DNA of 64,000 bases from Anopheles merus (lineage: Eukaryota; Arthropoda; Insecta; Diptera; Culicidae): the NCBI RefSeq assembly GCF_017562075.2, contig NW_024427623.1:1-64000 (forward strand), read 5' to 3'. The notes under the pieces were generated by a model. It worked only from the letters and a program-made list of their open reading frames with translations. It was not told the DNA's origin and searched no databases. This document shows positions 23,501-33,000 of this stretch, one piece after another. Position numbers and translations under genes: made by a program. Each line of letters begins with the position of its first letter. Within the stretch, counting starts at the first letter, position 1.

Positions 23501-25798
23501 ATTTTGATTTTTTGCAGCCGCGTCGAATACTAAACGTGGTTTGGGAATGGGTTTATTATGGTTTATCACGGAAAAGTGGGGAATATAGTTTATTTTCCCG
23601 TTCAATTGCAGCAGTTCCATTGGTGTCGCCTTACGTGCATATCCCTTTTCAATGTATGCGTTTATTTCTTTATGATACCATGATTTTAAGTTTGGATCCC
23701 TTTCCATTGCCTTCTCTTGACTTTTTAAGCGCGTAAGCGCTTGTCCGTAACTATCTGGCAATTTAGGATTGTCGGTTTTCCATACTAAACCAATTTCGTA
23801 TCCGTCGCCAGTATTTTTAAGCGTTTCTTTCATAATCTTTAACGCTCTTTTGTCTTCTTCAGAGGCACGGGTTGGAGTAGGTTTAACTCCAAATTCCTCT
23901 GTAGAAAAGAAACCACGCAAGATTTGCATCATGTTCTTGTTTTCTTCTTCGTACGTCTCTGTCATCACAAATGAGTTCTCTGTGACATTTGGCGTATTCG
24001 TTCCCCCAAAAATGACCCAACCAAGCCTCGTTTCATGGGCAATTGGTTCGTTTGGTCTACCTTCTCGATATTTTGCACCATGGCAAAGATACGAATGTGG
24101 AAGGCCTAGTAGCACGGTAGGCCTCGCATCTGCATAGCTAGAGATACTAATGCCTTTCAAATGTTTAAATTTTCTTTGCAAAAACGGAGCATCTATGCTT
24201 TGAACGGGAAGGTTAAGTTCCCTTACACTTCTGAGACCTTTAACTTGGAATTTTCTTTTGTTAGCTCCCTCTACTGTTATGGGAACTATCCTACTTTCTG
24301 TCTCTTTTTGAATGCTTCCGTCCGTCCAGGAGAGAGTTAGCGGTCTTTTTGGTCCGTGAACGTTTAGTTCTTTTCGGACACTTTCCAAAATGAGGCTAGT
24401 TGAAGAGCCAGGATCCATGAATGCATAAGTTTCGAATTTTCTTTCATTGTGGTGCAAAGTGATGGGCACGATCTGATAGAACAGATTATTCTTTTCCTGA
24501 TGGCAATTTATTTTGTTTGTAGGTTGCCCTTCTACCAGATTTCTTTTATGAAACATACTATGATGCCTTTTGCCGCAACCGTATACATTACATTGTGGTG
24601 GTAGGCGACAGTTTTGGGCGTTATGGTTGCTGTACTTGCAGCAATTGGTGCAAATTCTATGCCGAATGAAAAGAGATAATTTTTCATCGGGCGTCTTACC
24701 GTTCAATTGTCGGCAACGAGTGGTTTCATGAAGAAATCCACAAATTAGACATATCGTTTCCTTTTCTGGCCCTTTATGACGATGCTGCATGTTTTGACGG
24801 TTCGACCTTTCTTGTTTGGTTACTCCTTCGTTCGCGGCCAGTATAATGGCCAGTTCTTCAGAGGGTTTCAGCCATTCTGCTAGGTCTTCTAGCGTAAGAT
24901 TCTTATTATCTTGTTTCCTACTTATTGTGTGTTTCAACCATTCGTTCCGAAGTTCGGTTGAAAACCTTGATGTCAAATCGTTTAGCAGCCTCTGATCATT
25001 CAAAAAACCTTCTTGTTTCAACAACACCATGTTATCAATGAGATTGCGCAAAGCGTTGGAAAATTCTAAAAATGCTGAGGGATTATCTGTCGTTATGTGC
25101 TTTACTGCTAGTAATTCTAACAGTAAAGACTTGTAAATGCTTTCAGCATTTCCAAACATTTTGTCGAGCCTGTTTAATACAAGCGGAACGTTTTCTGGGT
25201 TAAGCATTAACCCGCTAACCGCACGAAGTGCTTCGCCTTTCAGATGCCTTTGCAGCCTATTCATGTTTTCTAAATTTGAAAACTTACAGGCTCGGGAAGT
25301 TTCTTCGTAGGCTTGTTTAAATTGAGGCCAGCATTTATAGCTTCCATCGAAATCTGGAAGCTTTGAAAGTGTTACTTTCGAGTCCTTAGAACACAACGAT
25401 TGAACCATTTTGTCTAAACTCTGAGTTAACAGTTTTACGTCTAAACTTGTCATTGGTTTTTCATTGACCTCTTCTGATTTTTTGTTTTGTATCTCTTCTT
25501 GTAGCCGTTTTAGCTCTTCTTCTATTCTTACTTTTTCTTTTTCTTTTTCTTCTTCATTTGTCATTTTTTCTTTCAGCAGTTTTTGCGTTTGCATTAGTGC
25601 TGACCTATATTCCTGCCGTTCAACTTCCCTATCTTTACACTTTTTGCATAAAAAATCTTTAACAGGTGATTTTATATCTAAGCATGACAAATGAAACCAC
25701 CTGTCGCAATCAATACAAGTTATCAGTTTCCCTATCTCATCTGGGTTCGTGCATAATTTGCAGTGCCCATTCGGATTCTTTTTAAAATCATATTCCAT
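20537..25798 (-). CDS. gag-pol: Gag-Pol polyprotein of a BEL/Pao retroelement, with N-terminal PHD finger
   Basis: A single 1753-residue polyprotein supplying capsid, protease, reverse transcriptase, RNase H and integrase. The open frame extends upstream to 25906, but its first ATG is at 25798 in a good context (AAGATGG); the frame's more upstream GTG at 25888 is not a likely eukaryotic start. Domains: PHD finger, C4HC3 (C13, C16, C28, C31, H36, C39, C51, C54); charged coiled coil ~58-110; DUF1759-like Gag ~120-300; knuckles at C350/C353/H357/C362, C383/C386/H392/C397 and C403/C408/H412/H417; protease with DPG at 462-464 and VLLG at 562-565; RT with D800 and YVDD at 876-879; RNase H with D1056, E1099, D1129 and D1175; integrase zinc site H1358/H1363/C1393/C1396 and core D1429, D1491, E1532; DUF5641-like tail ~1610-1700. 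Protease DPG instead of DSG/DTG is typical of some BEL elements. No stop or frameshift separates Gag from Pol, so how Gag is made in excess is unclear. Confidence 0.95.
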   Translation of the reverse strand: MEYDFKKNPNGHCKLCTNPDEIGKLITCIDCDRWFHLSCLDIKSPVKDFLCKKCKDREVERQEYRSALMQTQKLLKEKMTNEEEKEKEKVRIEEELKRLQEEIQNKKSEEVNEKPMTSLDVKLLTQSLDKMVQSLCSKDSKVTLSKLPDFDGSYKCWPQFKQAYEETSRACKFSNLENMNRLQRHLKGEALRAVSGLMLNPENVPLVLNRLDKMFGNAESIYKSLLLELLAVKHITTDNPSAFLEFSNALRNLIDNMVLLKQEGFLNDQRLLNDLTSRFSTELRNEWLKHTISRKQDNKNLTLEDLAEWLKPSEELAIILAANEGVTKQERSNRQNMQHRHKGPEKETICLICGFLHETTRCRQLNGKTPDEKLSLFIRHRICTNCCKYSNHNAQNCRLPPQCNVYGCGKRHHSMFHKRNLVEGQPTNKINCHQEKNNLFYQIVPITLHHNERKFETYAFMDPGSSTSLILESVRKELNVHGPKRPLTLSWTDGSIQKETESRIVPITVEGANKRKFQVKGLRSVRELNLPVQSIDAPFLQRKFKHLKGISISSYADARPTVLLGLPHSYLCHGAKYREGRPNEPIAHETRLGWVIFGGTNTPNVTENSFVMTETYEEENKNMMQILRGFFSTEEFGVKPTPTRASEEDKRALKIMKETLKNTGDGYEIGLVWKTDNPKLPDSYGQALTRLKSQEKAMERDPNLKSWYHKEINAYIEKGYARKATPMELLQLNGKINYIPHFSVINHNKPIPKPRLVFDAAAKNQNISLNSQLLSGPDLTASLFGVLVRFREHKIGCSGDIKEMYHQVKVRREDQDAQRFLFRESPSDVPQVYVMQVMTFGATCSPTCAQFVKNENALRYKNIYPQAVKAIIENHYVDDYLDSYPDIDTAVNTISEVCKIHDDAKFFMRNFFSNSKEVEKSIPTNRLSEKSVLGIEEKNQNFDKVLGLIWDKESDVFAYKFKRADIKKLTKRQMFSYIMKIYDPLGHLANITVEGKILMQDLWKTKLDWDDEITQSIKEKWENWINRIENSINISIPRCFSIGNNVKIRELHTFVDASEKAFAAVTYLRTVHDLGIDISIVAAKSRVAPTKPLSIPRLELQGAVLGTRLNESIKRELRLKVQTEFFWTDSKTVLAWLNSEPRTYNQFVALRIGEILEFNSPKQWNWVASAENPADEATKTCKKKSIWLNGPDFLKNLEIKTLTPDIPDTFEDRKRVNTSRTVERIDYDAISVEWCSNWHRLKRSVAYALKYLDWLKSKAKSLSFSTAIDKATLDLAERHLIKKAQWESFQTEMIQLSLKNPINGSSKVRCLCPMLDQDGIMRSRGRLEHVKFLQFNARSPIVLPKGHHITNLILQHYHERYYHQKSESVMVAVRQKFWVIDLRSSLKHVINKCQYCKNARAKPIPPIMAPLPTCRTAVFKKPFTHCGVDYFGPLFVTIGRRSEKRWGVIFTCLTTRAIHIEIAIDLTASTFIVCLKNLQYRRGKVSFLYSDNGTNFVGADNEMKQIRYRCASEGIEWIFNPPGAPHFGGAWERMVGEIKSLLPMAESYKEHVLRSILTEIEFLTNNRPLTHLTLEREDDEPLTPAHFLLGCSGEAEPNISDITKTELVRSDWKRAQAITQQYWRRWIAEYLPKLSKREKWTQPAKPLQIGDIVTFPDEQRKGKWFKGRICELVTGVDGQTRSARIKVGNNLVNRPTVKLAVLEVKRDQTFSNWGKRKETNLNVIKAKAEELASQIPKRKKLKIRPVSWSSSLK

Positions 25799-25803
25799 CT
25801 TGA

Positions 25804-25809
25804 ACTCAC
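25804..25809 (-). promoter_or_regulatory. Candidate splice donor before the Gag AUG
   Basis: The minus strand reads CCAGGGTGAGTTCAAGATGG, so an AGG|GTGAGT donor ends only five bases before the Gag AUG (25798). Use of it would remove Gag-Pol from a subgenomic RNA and could allow env expression. A convincing acceptor just upstream of env was not found: the region 20559-20700 on that strand is purine-rich. Confidence 0.4.
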
Positions 25810-26008
25810 CCTGGTTCAGATCCGCTTCAGCAGAGTCAACTCCTATTCGGCTGGTCAGGGACGGCTGGATCGGGAGTGATGTCTTCACTGCTGCTTGTTG
25901 GTCTTCTCAGGATCAAATACGACGTCTTCTGTATTACGTGCCGGTTGCCCTCAAACCGAGAACGATGGTTGACTCAACCGGAACGATGTTTTCTTAGCGG
26001 TGGGTCGG

Positions 26009-26038
26009 CGGTCATACACACGACGGTCATACACACGA
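26009..26038 (-). repeat. 15-bp tandem duplication in the leader
   Basis: CGGTCATACACACGA occurs twice in direct contact (26009-26023 and 26024-26038), with no mismatch. It is probably replication slippage. Confidence 0.85.
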
Positions 26039-26669
26039 TGGATACACTCGTCACAATTAATTTCATCAATTTGCTCTTCCTACGTTGCACTGCGTCGGAT
26101 GCCTTATGCAATATTTAGCTCGCGGCACACGTGTTTCGTTATGCAGACTTTTATAATCACGTTTCGTCGGAGTTAACGTCCGATACTTGCGACGCACGCG
26201 TTTTACGATAACTGTTTTTTTTTTTTTAACTGGCGCTAAACTGACGGTGTCATGTTGTGTTGCGAGAACGGATGCACCTTTCGAAGCTCGCGGCGTACAC
26301 GTATTGGTCACCTTTTCACTAGTTCAGCATTTGCCTCATACGTTGGCAGTATCGAGTTCACTTTCGATTGCGTCACTTCACTAGCGGTAATGACCGCGTT
26401 CTATTCACTGTTGTGTCGTTGCACTTACACTCACTCACCGCCGAGGCGCTTCTCGGGTTTTGCTTCGTCGGCAACTGGTGCGTGGCCCTTCTTCCTGGGC
26501 TGGCTGTCGTATATCGGCTACGCCGGATCGTCGTCCGTCGCCGTTGTTTCACTATCACAACCCTGCTTGGGTTGCTGTGGGGTCTATTCACGCCTCTACG
26601 GGCTTGTTACTACTTCGGGTTTTTATTTCCCGATTTATTTGACTACTTGCCGAACCGTTGGTTGATGCG

Positions 26670-26687
26670 TCCTCTCTGGAGCCACCA
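26670..26687 (-). other. Candidate tRNA primer-binding site
   Basis: Two bases after the 5' LTR the minus strand reads TGGTGGCTCCAGAGAGGA. The leading TGG complements the CCA end of tRNAs, as expected for a primer-binding site. I could not match the remainder to a specific tRNA. Confidence 0.6.
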
Positions 26688-26689
26688 TT

Positions 26690-27003
26690 TGTCGCGCACA
26701 CGAAAGTGTCTTTCGGAGCAGCAGCTTAAGACAGGCACAGTACACGCCGACTTAAGCACAATAATAACGCACCAACTGGTTCTTGGCAAATAATCGATTC
26801 ATTAGTTTATTCAATTGATTTTATACTCTAAAAATGCTGACCGTCGTCGATCAGCATATTTTTCTTAGTCTATTCTTCTTAGCCTATTTTCCATTTAATC
26901 GTTAAACCAGCGCGCATCGCTGGCGCGTTGCATAACGTAGCTAGTCAGCATTTATTGACCTAGCAACGCTTTGTTTTTTAAGCCTAAATTGTCGTCAGCG
27001 ACA
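26690..27003 (-). repeat. 5' LTR of the BEL element
   Basis: The promoter-bearing LTR for the element's minus-strand transcript, same length and sequence as the left LTR as far as can be compared by eye. It ends at CGACA (26999-27003), where satellite sequence resumes with ATGGCCATTTG. A TATA-like box lies at 26825-26819. If transcription starts about 30 bp downstream, near 26795, the R-U5 part would be roughly 105 bp; that start is inferred. Confidence 0.95.
26819..26825 (-). promoter_or_regulatory. TATA-like box in the 5' LTR
   Basis: TATAAAA on the minus strand, inside the 5' LTR and about 130 bp from its downstream edge, a plausible core promoter position for the element's RNA. The initiator was not identified. 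Confidence 0.5.
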
Positions 27004-30000
27004 ATGGCCATTTGAAGGAATGTCCATCTTTCCTATCCATCCATATGGCCATGGTTGAAATTTTGACGAAAATGCAAGGTCAACCATTATCGTTCTTATA
27101 TCATTGAGGCTTCTTGAATAACCAAACCAAAGCCCTGGAACACAATAATAAGGATCTTGGCGATGAAAAAGTCTCAAAATGGGTCATAGTGCACTATATA
27201 CGCATGCTAAAATTGATAGGTTTTCCCGAGTAAAATGCATTCAGAGCCCATTTACAAGACTATCCGTGAGTTTAATCGTAGAACCCATGTGCGGCTTTAG
27301 AAGACCGCTTCAATACCTTTCCAAAACTGTCTTAATCGTCTCGCTAGGACACATGGTTACGAAGTTATGGCCATTTGAAGGAATGTCCAACTTTCCCATC
27401 CATCCATATGGCCATGGTTGAAATTTTGACGAAAATGCAAGGTCAACCATTATCGTTCTTATATCATTGAGGCTTCTTGAATAACCAAACCAAAGCCCTG
27501 GAACACAATAATAAGGATCTTGGCGATGAAAAAGTCTCAAAATGGGTCATAGTGCACTATATACGCATGCTAAAATTGATAGGTTTTCCCGAGTAAAATG
27601 CATTCAGAGCCCATTTACAAGACTATCCGTGAGTTTAATCGTAGAACCCATGTGCGGCTTTAGAAGACCGCTTCAATACCTTTCCAAAACTGTCTTAATC
27701 GTCTCGCTAGGACACATGGTTACGAAGTTATGGCCATTTGAAGGAATGTCCAACTTTCCCATCCATCCATATGGCCATGGTTGAAATTTTGACGAAAATG
27801 CAAGGTCAACCATTATCGTTCTTATATCATTGAGGCTTCTTGAATAACCAAACCAAAGCCCTGGAACACAATAATAAGGATCTTGGCGATGAAAAAGTCT
27901 CAAAATGGGTCATAGTGCACTATATACGCATGCTAAAATTGATAGGTTTTCCCGAGTAAAATGCATTCAGAGCCCATTTACAAGACTATCCGTGAGTTTA
28001 ATCGTAGAACCCATGTGCGGCTTTAGAAGACCGCTTCAATACCTTTCCAAAACTGTCTTAATCGTCTCGCTAGGACACATGGTTACGAAGTTATGGCCAT
28101 TTGAAGGAATGTCCAACTTTCCCATCCATCCATATGGCCATGGTTGAAATTTTGACGAAAATGCAAGGTCAACCATTATCGTTCTTATATCATTGAGGCT
28201 TCTTGAATAACCAAACCAAAGCCCTGGAACACAATAATAAGGATCTTGGCGATGAAAAAGTCTCAAAATGGGTCATAGTGCACTATATACGCATGCTAAA
28301 ATTGATAGGTTTTCCCGAGTAAAATGCATTCAGAGCCCATTTACAAGACTATCCGTGAGTTTAATCGTAGAACCCATGTGCGGCTTTAGAAGACCGCTTC
28401 AATACCTTTCCAAAACTGTCTTAATCGTCTCGCTAGGACACATGGTTACGAAGTTATGGCCATTTGAAGGAATGTCCAACTTTCCCATCCATCCATATGG
28501 CCATGGTTGAAATTTTGACGAAAATGCAAGGTCAACCATTATCGTTCTTATATCATTGAGGCTTCTTGAATAACCAAACCAAAGCCCTGGAACACAATAA
28601 TAAGGATCTTGGCGATGAAAAAGTCTCAAAATGGGTCATAGTGCACTATATACGCATGCTAAAATTGATAGGTTTTCCCGAGTAAAATGCATTCAGAGCC
28701 CATTTACAAGACTATCCGTGAGTTTAATCGTAGAACCCATGTGCGGCTTTAGAAGACCGCTTCAATACCTTTCCAAAACTGTCTTAATCGTCTCGCTAGG
28801 ACACATGGTTACGAAGTTATGGCCATTTGAAGGAATGTCCAACTTTCCCCTCCATCCATATGGCCATGGTTGAAATTTTGACGAAAATGCAAGGTCAACC
28901 ATTATCGTTCTTATATCATTGAGGCTTCTTGAATAACCAAACCAAAGCCCTGGAACACAATAATAAGGATCTTGGCGATGAAAAAGTCTCAAAATGGGTC
29001 ATAGTGCACTATATACGCATGCTAAAATTGATAGGTTTTCCCGAGTAAAATGCATTCAGAGCCCATTTACAAGACTATCCGTGAGTTTAATCGTAGAACC
29101 CATGTGCGGCTTTAGAAGACCGCTTCAATACCTTTCCAAAACTGTCTTAATCGTCTCGCTAGGACACATGGTTACGAAGTTATGGCCATTTGAAGGAATG
29201 TCCAACTTTCCCATCCATCCATATGGCCATGGTTGAAATTTTGACGAAAATGCAAGGTCAACCATTATCGTTCTTATATCATTGAGGCTTCTTGAATAAC
29301 CAAACCAAAGCCCTGGAACACAATAATAAGGATCTTGGCGATGAAAAAGTCTCAAAATGGGTCATAGTGCACTATATACGCATGCTAAAATTGATAGGTT
29401 TTCCCGAGTAAAATGCATTCAGAGCCCATTTACAAGACTATCCGTGAGTTTAATCGTAGAACCCATGTGCGGCTTTAGAAGACCGCTTCAATACCTTTCC
29501 AAAACTGTCTTAATCGTCTCGCTAGGACACATGGTTACGAAGTTATGGCCATTTGAAGGAATGTCCAACTTTCCCATCCATCCATATGGCCATGGTTGAA
29601 ATTTTGACGAAAATGCAAGGTCAACCATTATCGTTCTTATATCATTGAGGCTTCTTGAATAACCAAACCAAAGCCCTGGAACACAATAATAAGGATCTTG
29701 GCGATGAAAAAGTCTCAAAATGGGTCATAGTGCACTATATACGCATGCTAAAATTGATAGGTTTTCCCGAGTAAAATGCATTCAGAGCCCATTTACAAGA
29801 CTATCCGTGAGTTTAATCGTAGAACCCATGTGCGGCTTTAGAAGACCGCTTCAATACCTTTCCAAAACTGTCTTAATCGTCTCGCTAGGACACATGGTTA
29901 CGAAGTTATGGCCATTTGAAGGAATGTCCAACTTTCCCATCCATCCATATGGCCATGGTTGAAATTTTGACGAAAATGCAAGGTCAACCATTATCGTTCT

Positions 30001-33000
30001 TATATCATTGAGGCTTCTTGAATAACCAAACCAAAGCCCTGGAACACAATAATAAGGATCTTGGCGATGAAAAAGTCTCAAAATGGGTCATAGTGCACTA
30101 TATACGCATGCTAAAATTGATAGGTTTTCCCGAGTAAAATGCATTCAGAGCCCATTTACAAGACTATCCGTGAGTTTAATCGTAGAACCCATGTGCGGCT
30201 TTAGAAGACCGCTTCAATACCTTTCCAAAACTGTCTTAATCGTCTCGCTAGGACACATGGTTACGAAGTTATGGCCATTTGAAGGAATGTCCAACTTTCC
30301 CATCCATCCATATGGCCATGGTTGAAATTTTGACGAAAATGCAAGGTCAACCATTATCGTTCTTATATCATTGAGGCTTCTTGAATAACCAAACCAAAGC
30401 CCTGGAACACAATAATAAGGATCTTGGCGATGAAAAAGTCTCAAAATGGGTCATAGTGCACTATATACGCATGCTAAAATTGATAGGTTTTCCCGAGTAA
30501 AATGCATTCAGAGCCCATTTACAAGACTATCCGTGAGTTTAATCGTAGAACCCATGTGCGGCTTTAGAAGACCGCTTCAATACCTTTCCAAAACTGTCTT
30601 AATCGTCTCGCTAGGACACATGGTTACGAAGTTATGGCCATTTGAAGGAATGTCCAACTTTCCCATCCATCCATATGGCCATGGTTGAAATTTTGACGAA
30701 AATGCAAGGTCAACCATTATCGTTCTTATATCATTGAGGCTTCTTGAATAACCAAACCAAAGCCCTGGAACACAATAATAAGGATCTTGGCGATGAAAAA
30801 GTCTCAAAATGGGTCATAGTGCACTATATACGCATGCTAAAATTGATAGGTTTTCCCGAGTAAAATGCATTCAGAGCCCATTTACAAGACTATCCGTGAG
30901 TTTAATCGTAGAACCCATGTGCGGCTTTAGAAGACCGCTTCAATACCTTTCCAAAACTGTCTTAATCGTCTCGCTAGGACACATGGTTACGAAGTTATGG
31001 CCATTTGAAGGAATGTCCAACTTTCCCATCCATCCATATGGCCATGGTTGAAATTTTGACGAAAATGCAAGGTCAACCATTATCGTTCTTATATCATTGA
31101 GGCTTCTTGAATAACCAAACCAAAGCCCTGGAACACAATAATAAGGATCTTGGCGATGAAAAAGTCTCAAAATGGGTCATAGTGCACTATATACGCATGC
31201 TAAAATTGATAGGTTTTCCCGAGTAAAATGCATTCAGAGCCCATTTACAAGACTATCCGTGAGTTTAATCGTAGAACCCATGTGCGGCTTTAGAAGACCG
31301 CTTCAATACCTTTCCAAAACTGTCTTAATCGTCTCGCTAGGACACATGGTTACGAAGTTATGGCCATTTGAAGGAATGTCCAACTTTCCCATCCATCCAT
31401 ATGGCCATGGTTGAAATTTTGACGAAAATGCAAGGTCAACCATTATCGTTCTTATATCATTGAGGCTTCTTGAATAACCAAACCAAAGCCCTGGAACACA
31501 ATAATAAGGATCTTGGCGATGAAAAAGTCTCAAAATGGGTCATAGTGCACTATATACGCATGCTAAAATTGATAGGTTTTCCCGAGTAAAATGCATTCAG
31601 AGCCCATTTACAAGACTATCCGTGAGTTTAATCGTAGAACCCATGTGCGGCTTTAGAAGACCGCTTCAATACCTTTCCAAAACTGTCTTAATCGTCTCGC
31701 TAGGACACATGGTTACGAAGTTATGGCCATTTGAAGGAATGTCCAACTTTCCCATCCATCCATATGGCCATGGTTGAAATTTTGACGAAAATGCAAGGTC
31801 AACCATTATCGTTCTTATATCATTGAGGCTTCTTGAATAACCAAACCAAAGCCCTGGAACACAATAATAAGGATCTTGGCGATGAAAAAGTCTCAAAATG
31901 GGTCATAGTGCACTATATACGCATGCTAAAATTGATAGGTTTTCCCGAGTAAAATGCATTCAGAGCCCATTTACAAGACTATCCGTGAGTTTAATCGTAG
32001 AACCCATGTGCGGCTTTAGAAGACCGCTTCAATACCTTTCCAAAACTGTCTTAATCGTCTCGCTAGGACACATGGTTACGAAGTTATGGCCATTTGAAGG
32101 AATGTCCAACTTTCCCATCCATCCATATGGCCATGGTTGAAATTTTGACGAAAATGCAAGGTCAACCATTATCGTTCTTATATCATTGAGGCTTCTTGAA
32201 TAACCAAACCAAAGCCCTGGAACACAATAATAAGGATCTTGGCGATGAAAAAGTCTCAAAATGGGTCATAGTGCACTATATACGCATGCTAAAATTGATA
32301 GGTTTTCCCGAGTAAAATGCATTCAGAGCCCATTTACAAGACTATCCGTGAGTTTAATCGTAGAACCCATGTGCGGCTTTAGAAGACCGCTTCAATACCT
32401 TTCCAAAACTGTCTTAATCGTCTCGCTAGGACACATGGTTACGAAGTTATGGCCATTTGAAGGAATGTCCAACTTTCCCATCCATCCATATGGCCATGGT
32501 TGAAATTTTGACGAAAATGCAAGGTCAACCATTATCGTTCTTATATCATTGAGGCTTCTTGAATAACCAAACCAAAGCCCTGGAACACAATAATAAGGAT
32601 CTTGGCGATGAAAAAGTCTCAAAATGGGTCATAGTGCACTATATACGCATGCTAAAATTGATAGGTTTTCCCGAGTAAAATGCATTCAGAGCCCATTTAC
32701 AAGACTATCCGTGAGTTTAATCGTAGAACCCATGTGCGGCTTTAGAAGACCGCTTCAATACCTTTCCAAAACTGTCTTAATCGTCTCGCTAGGACACATG
32801 GTTACGAAGTTATGGCCATTTGAAGGAATGTCCAACTTTCCCATCCATCCATATGGCCATGGTTGAAATTTTGACGAAAATGCAAGGTCAACCATTATCG
32901 TTCTTATATCATTGAGGCTTCTTGAATAACCAAACCAAAGCCCTGGAACACAATAATAAGGATCTTGGCGATGAAAAAGTCTCAAAATGGGTCATAGTGC

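Larger units (their letters stand above)
25799..26689 (-). other. 5' leader of the BEL element (no gene seen)
   Basis: About 0.9 kb between the 5' LTR and the gag-pol AUG. It contains at least six AUG triplets on the element's strand, a run of 13 A (26227-26215), a perfect 15-bp tandem duplication (26009-26038), and two sequences matching splice donors: GTAAGT (26428-26423) and GTGAGT (25809-25804). Plus-strand open stretches of up to about 140 codons here have no recognisable domain, overlap each other and run into the LTR, so they are not called as genes. Packaging signals may lie here but cannot be recognised. Confidence 0.6.
18736..27003 (-). mobile_element. Intact BEL/Pao-like LTR retroelement with envelope gene
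   Basis: An 8268-bp element bounded by two 314-bp LTRs that begin TGTCGC and end GCGACA. Read on the minus strand it has, in order, 5' LTR, a candidate primer-binding site, a leader of about 0.9 kb, one uninterrupted gag-pol frame, an overlapping envelope-like frame, a polypurine tract and the 3' LTR. The protease-RT-RNase H-integrase order, the YVDD polymerase box, a DPG protease motif, the DUF1759-like Gag and the DUF5641-like C-terminus place it in BEL/Pao rather than Ty3/Gypsy or Copia. The flanks are the 363-bp satellite on both sides. LTRs appear identical and no frame is broken, so insertion was recent and the copy may be autonomous. No family name is assigned. Confidence 0.95.

Noticed and set aside
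25799..25888. Gag-Pol start at the GTG codon at 25888
   Set aside because: GTG is not a usual eukaryotic start; the first ATG in the frame is at 25798 in a strong context and directly precedes the PHD finger.
26252..26793. Plus-strand frames of about 140 codons across the leader and LTR
   Set aside because: They are antisense to the element, overlap each other in different frames, have no recognisable domain, and one ends in LTR sequence that also ends a satellite frame on the left (18839).
18736..27003. Ty3/Gypsy errantivirus identity because of the env gene
   Set aside because: The YVDD box, DPG protease, DUF1759-like Gag, DUF5641-like tail and a single gag-pol frame fit BEL/Pao; env alone does not define the clade.
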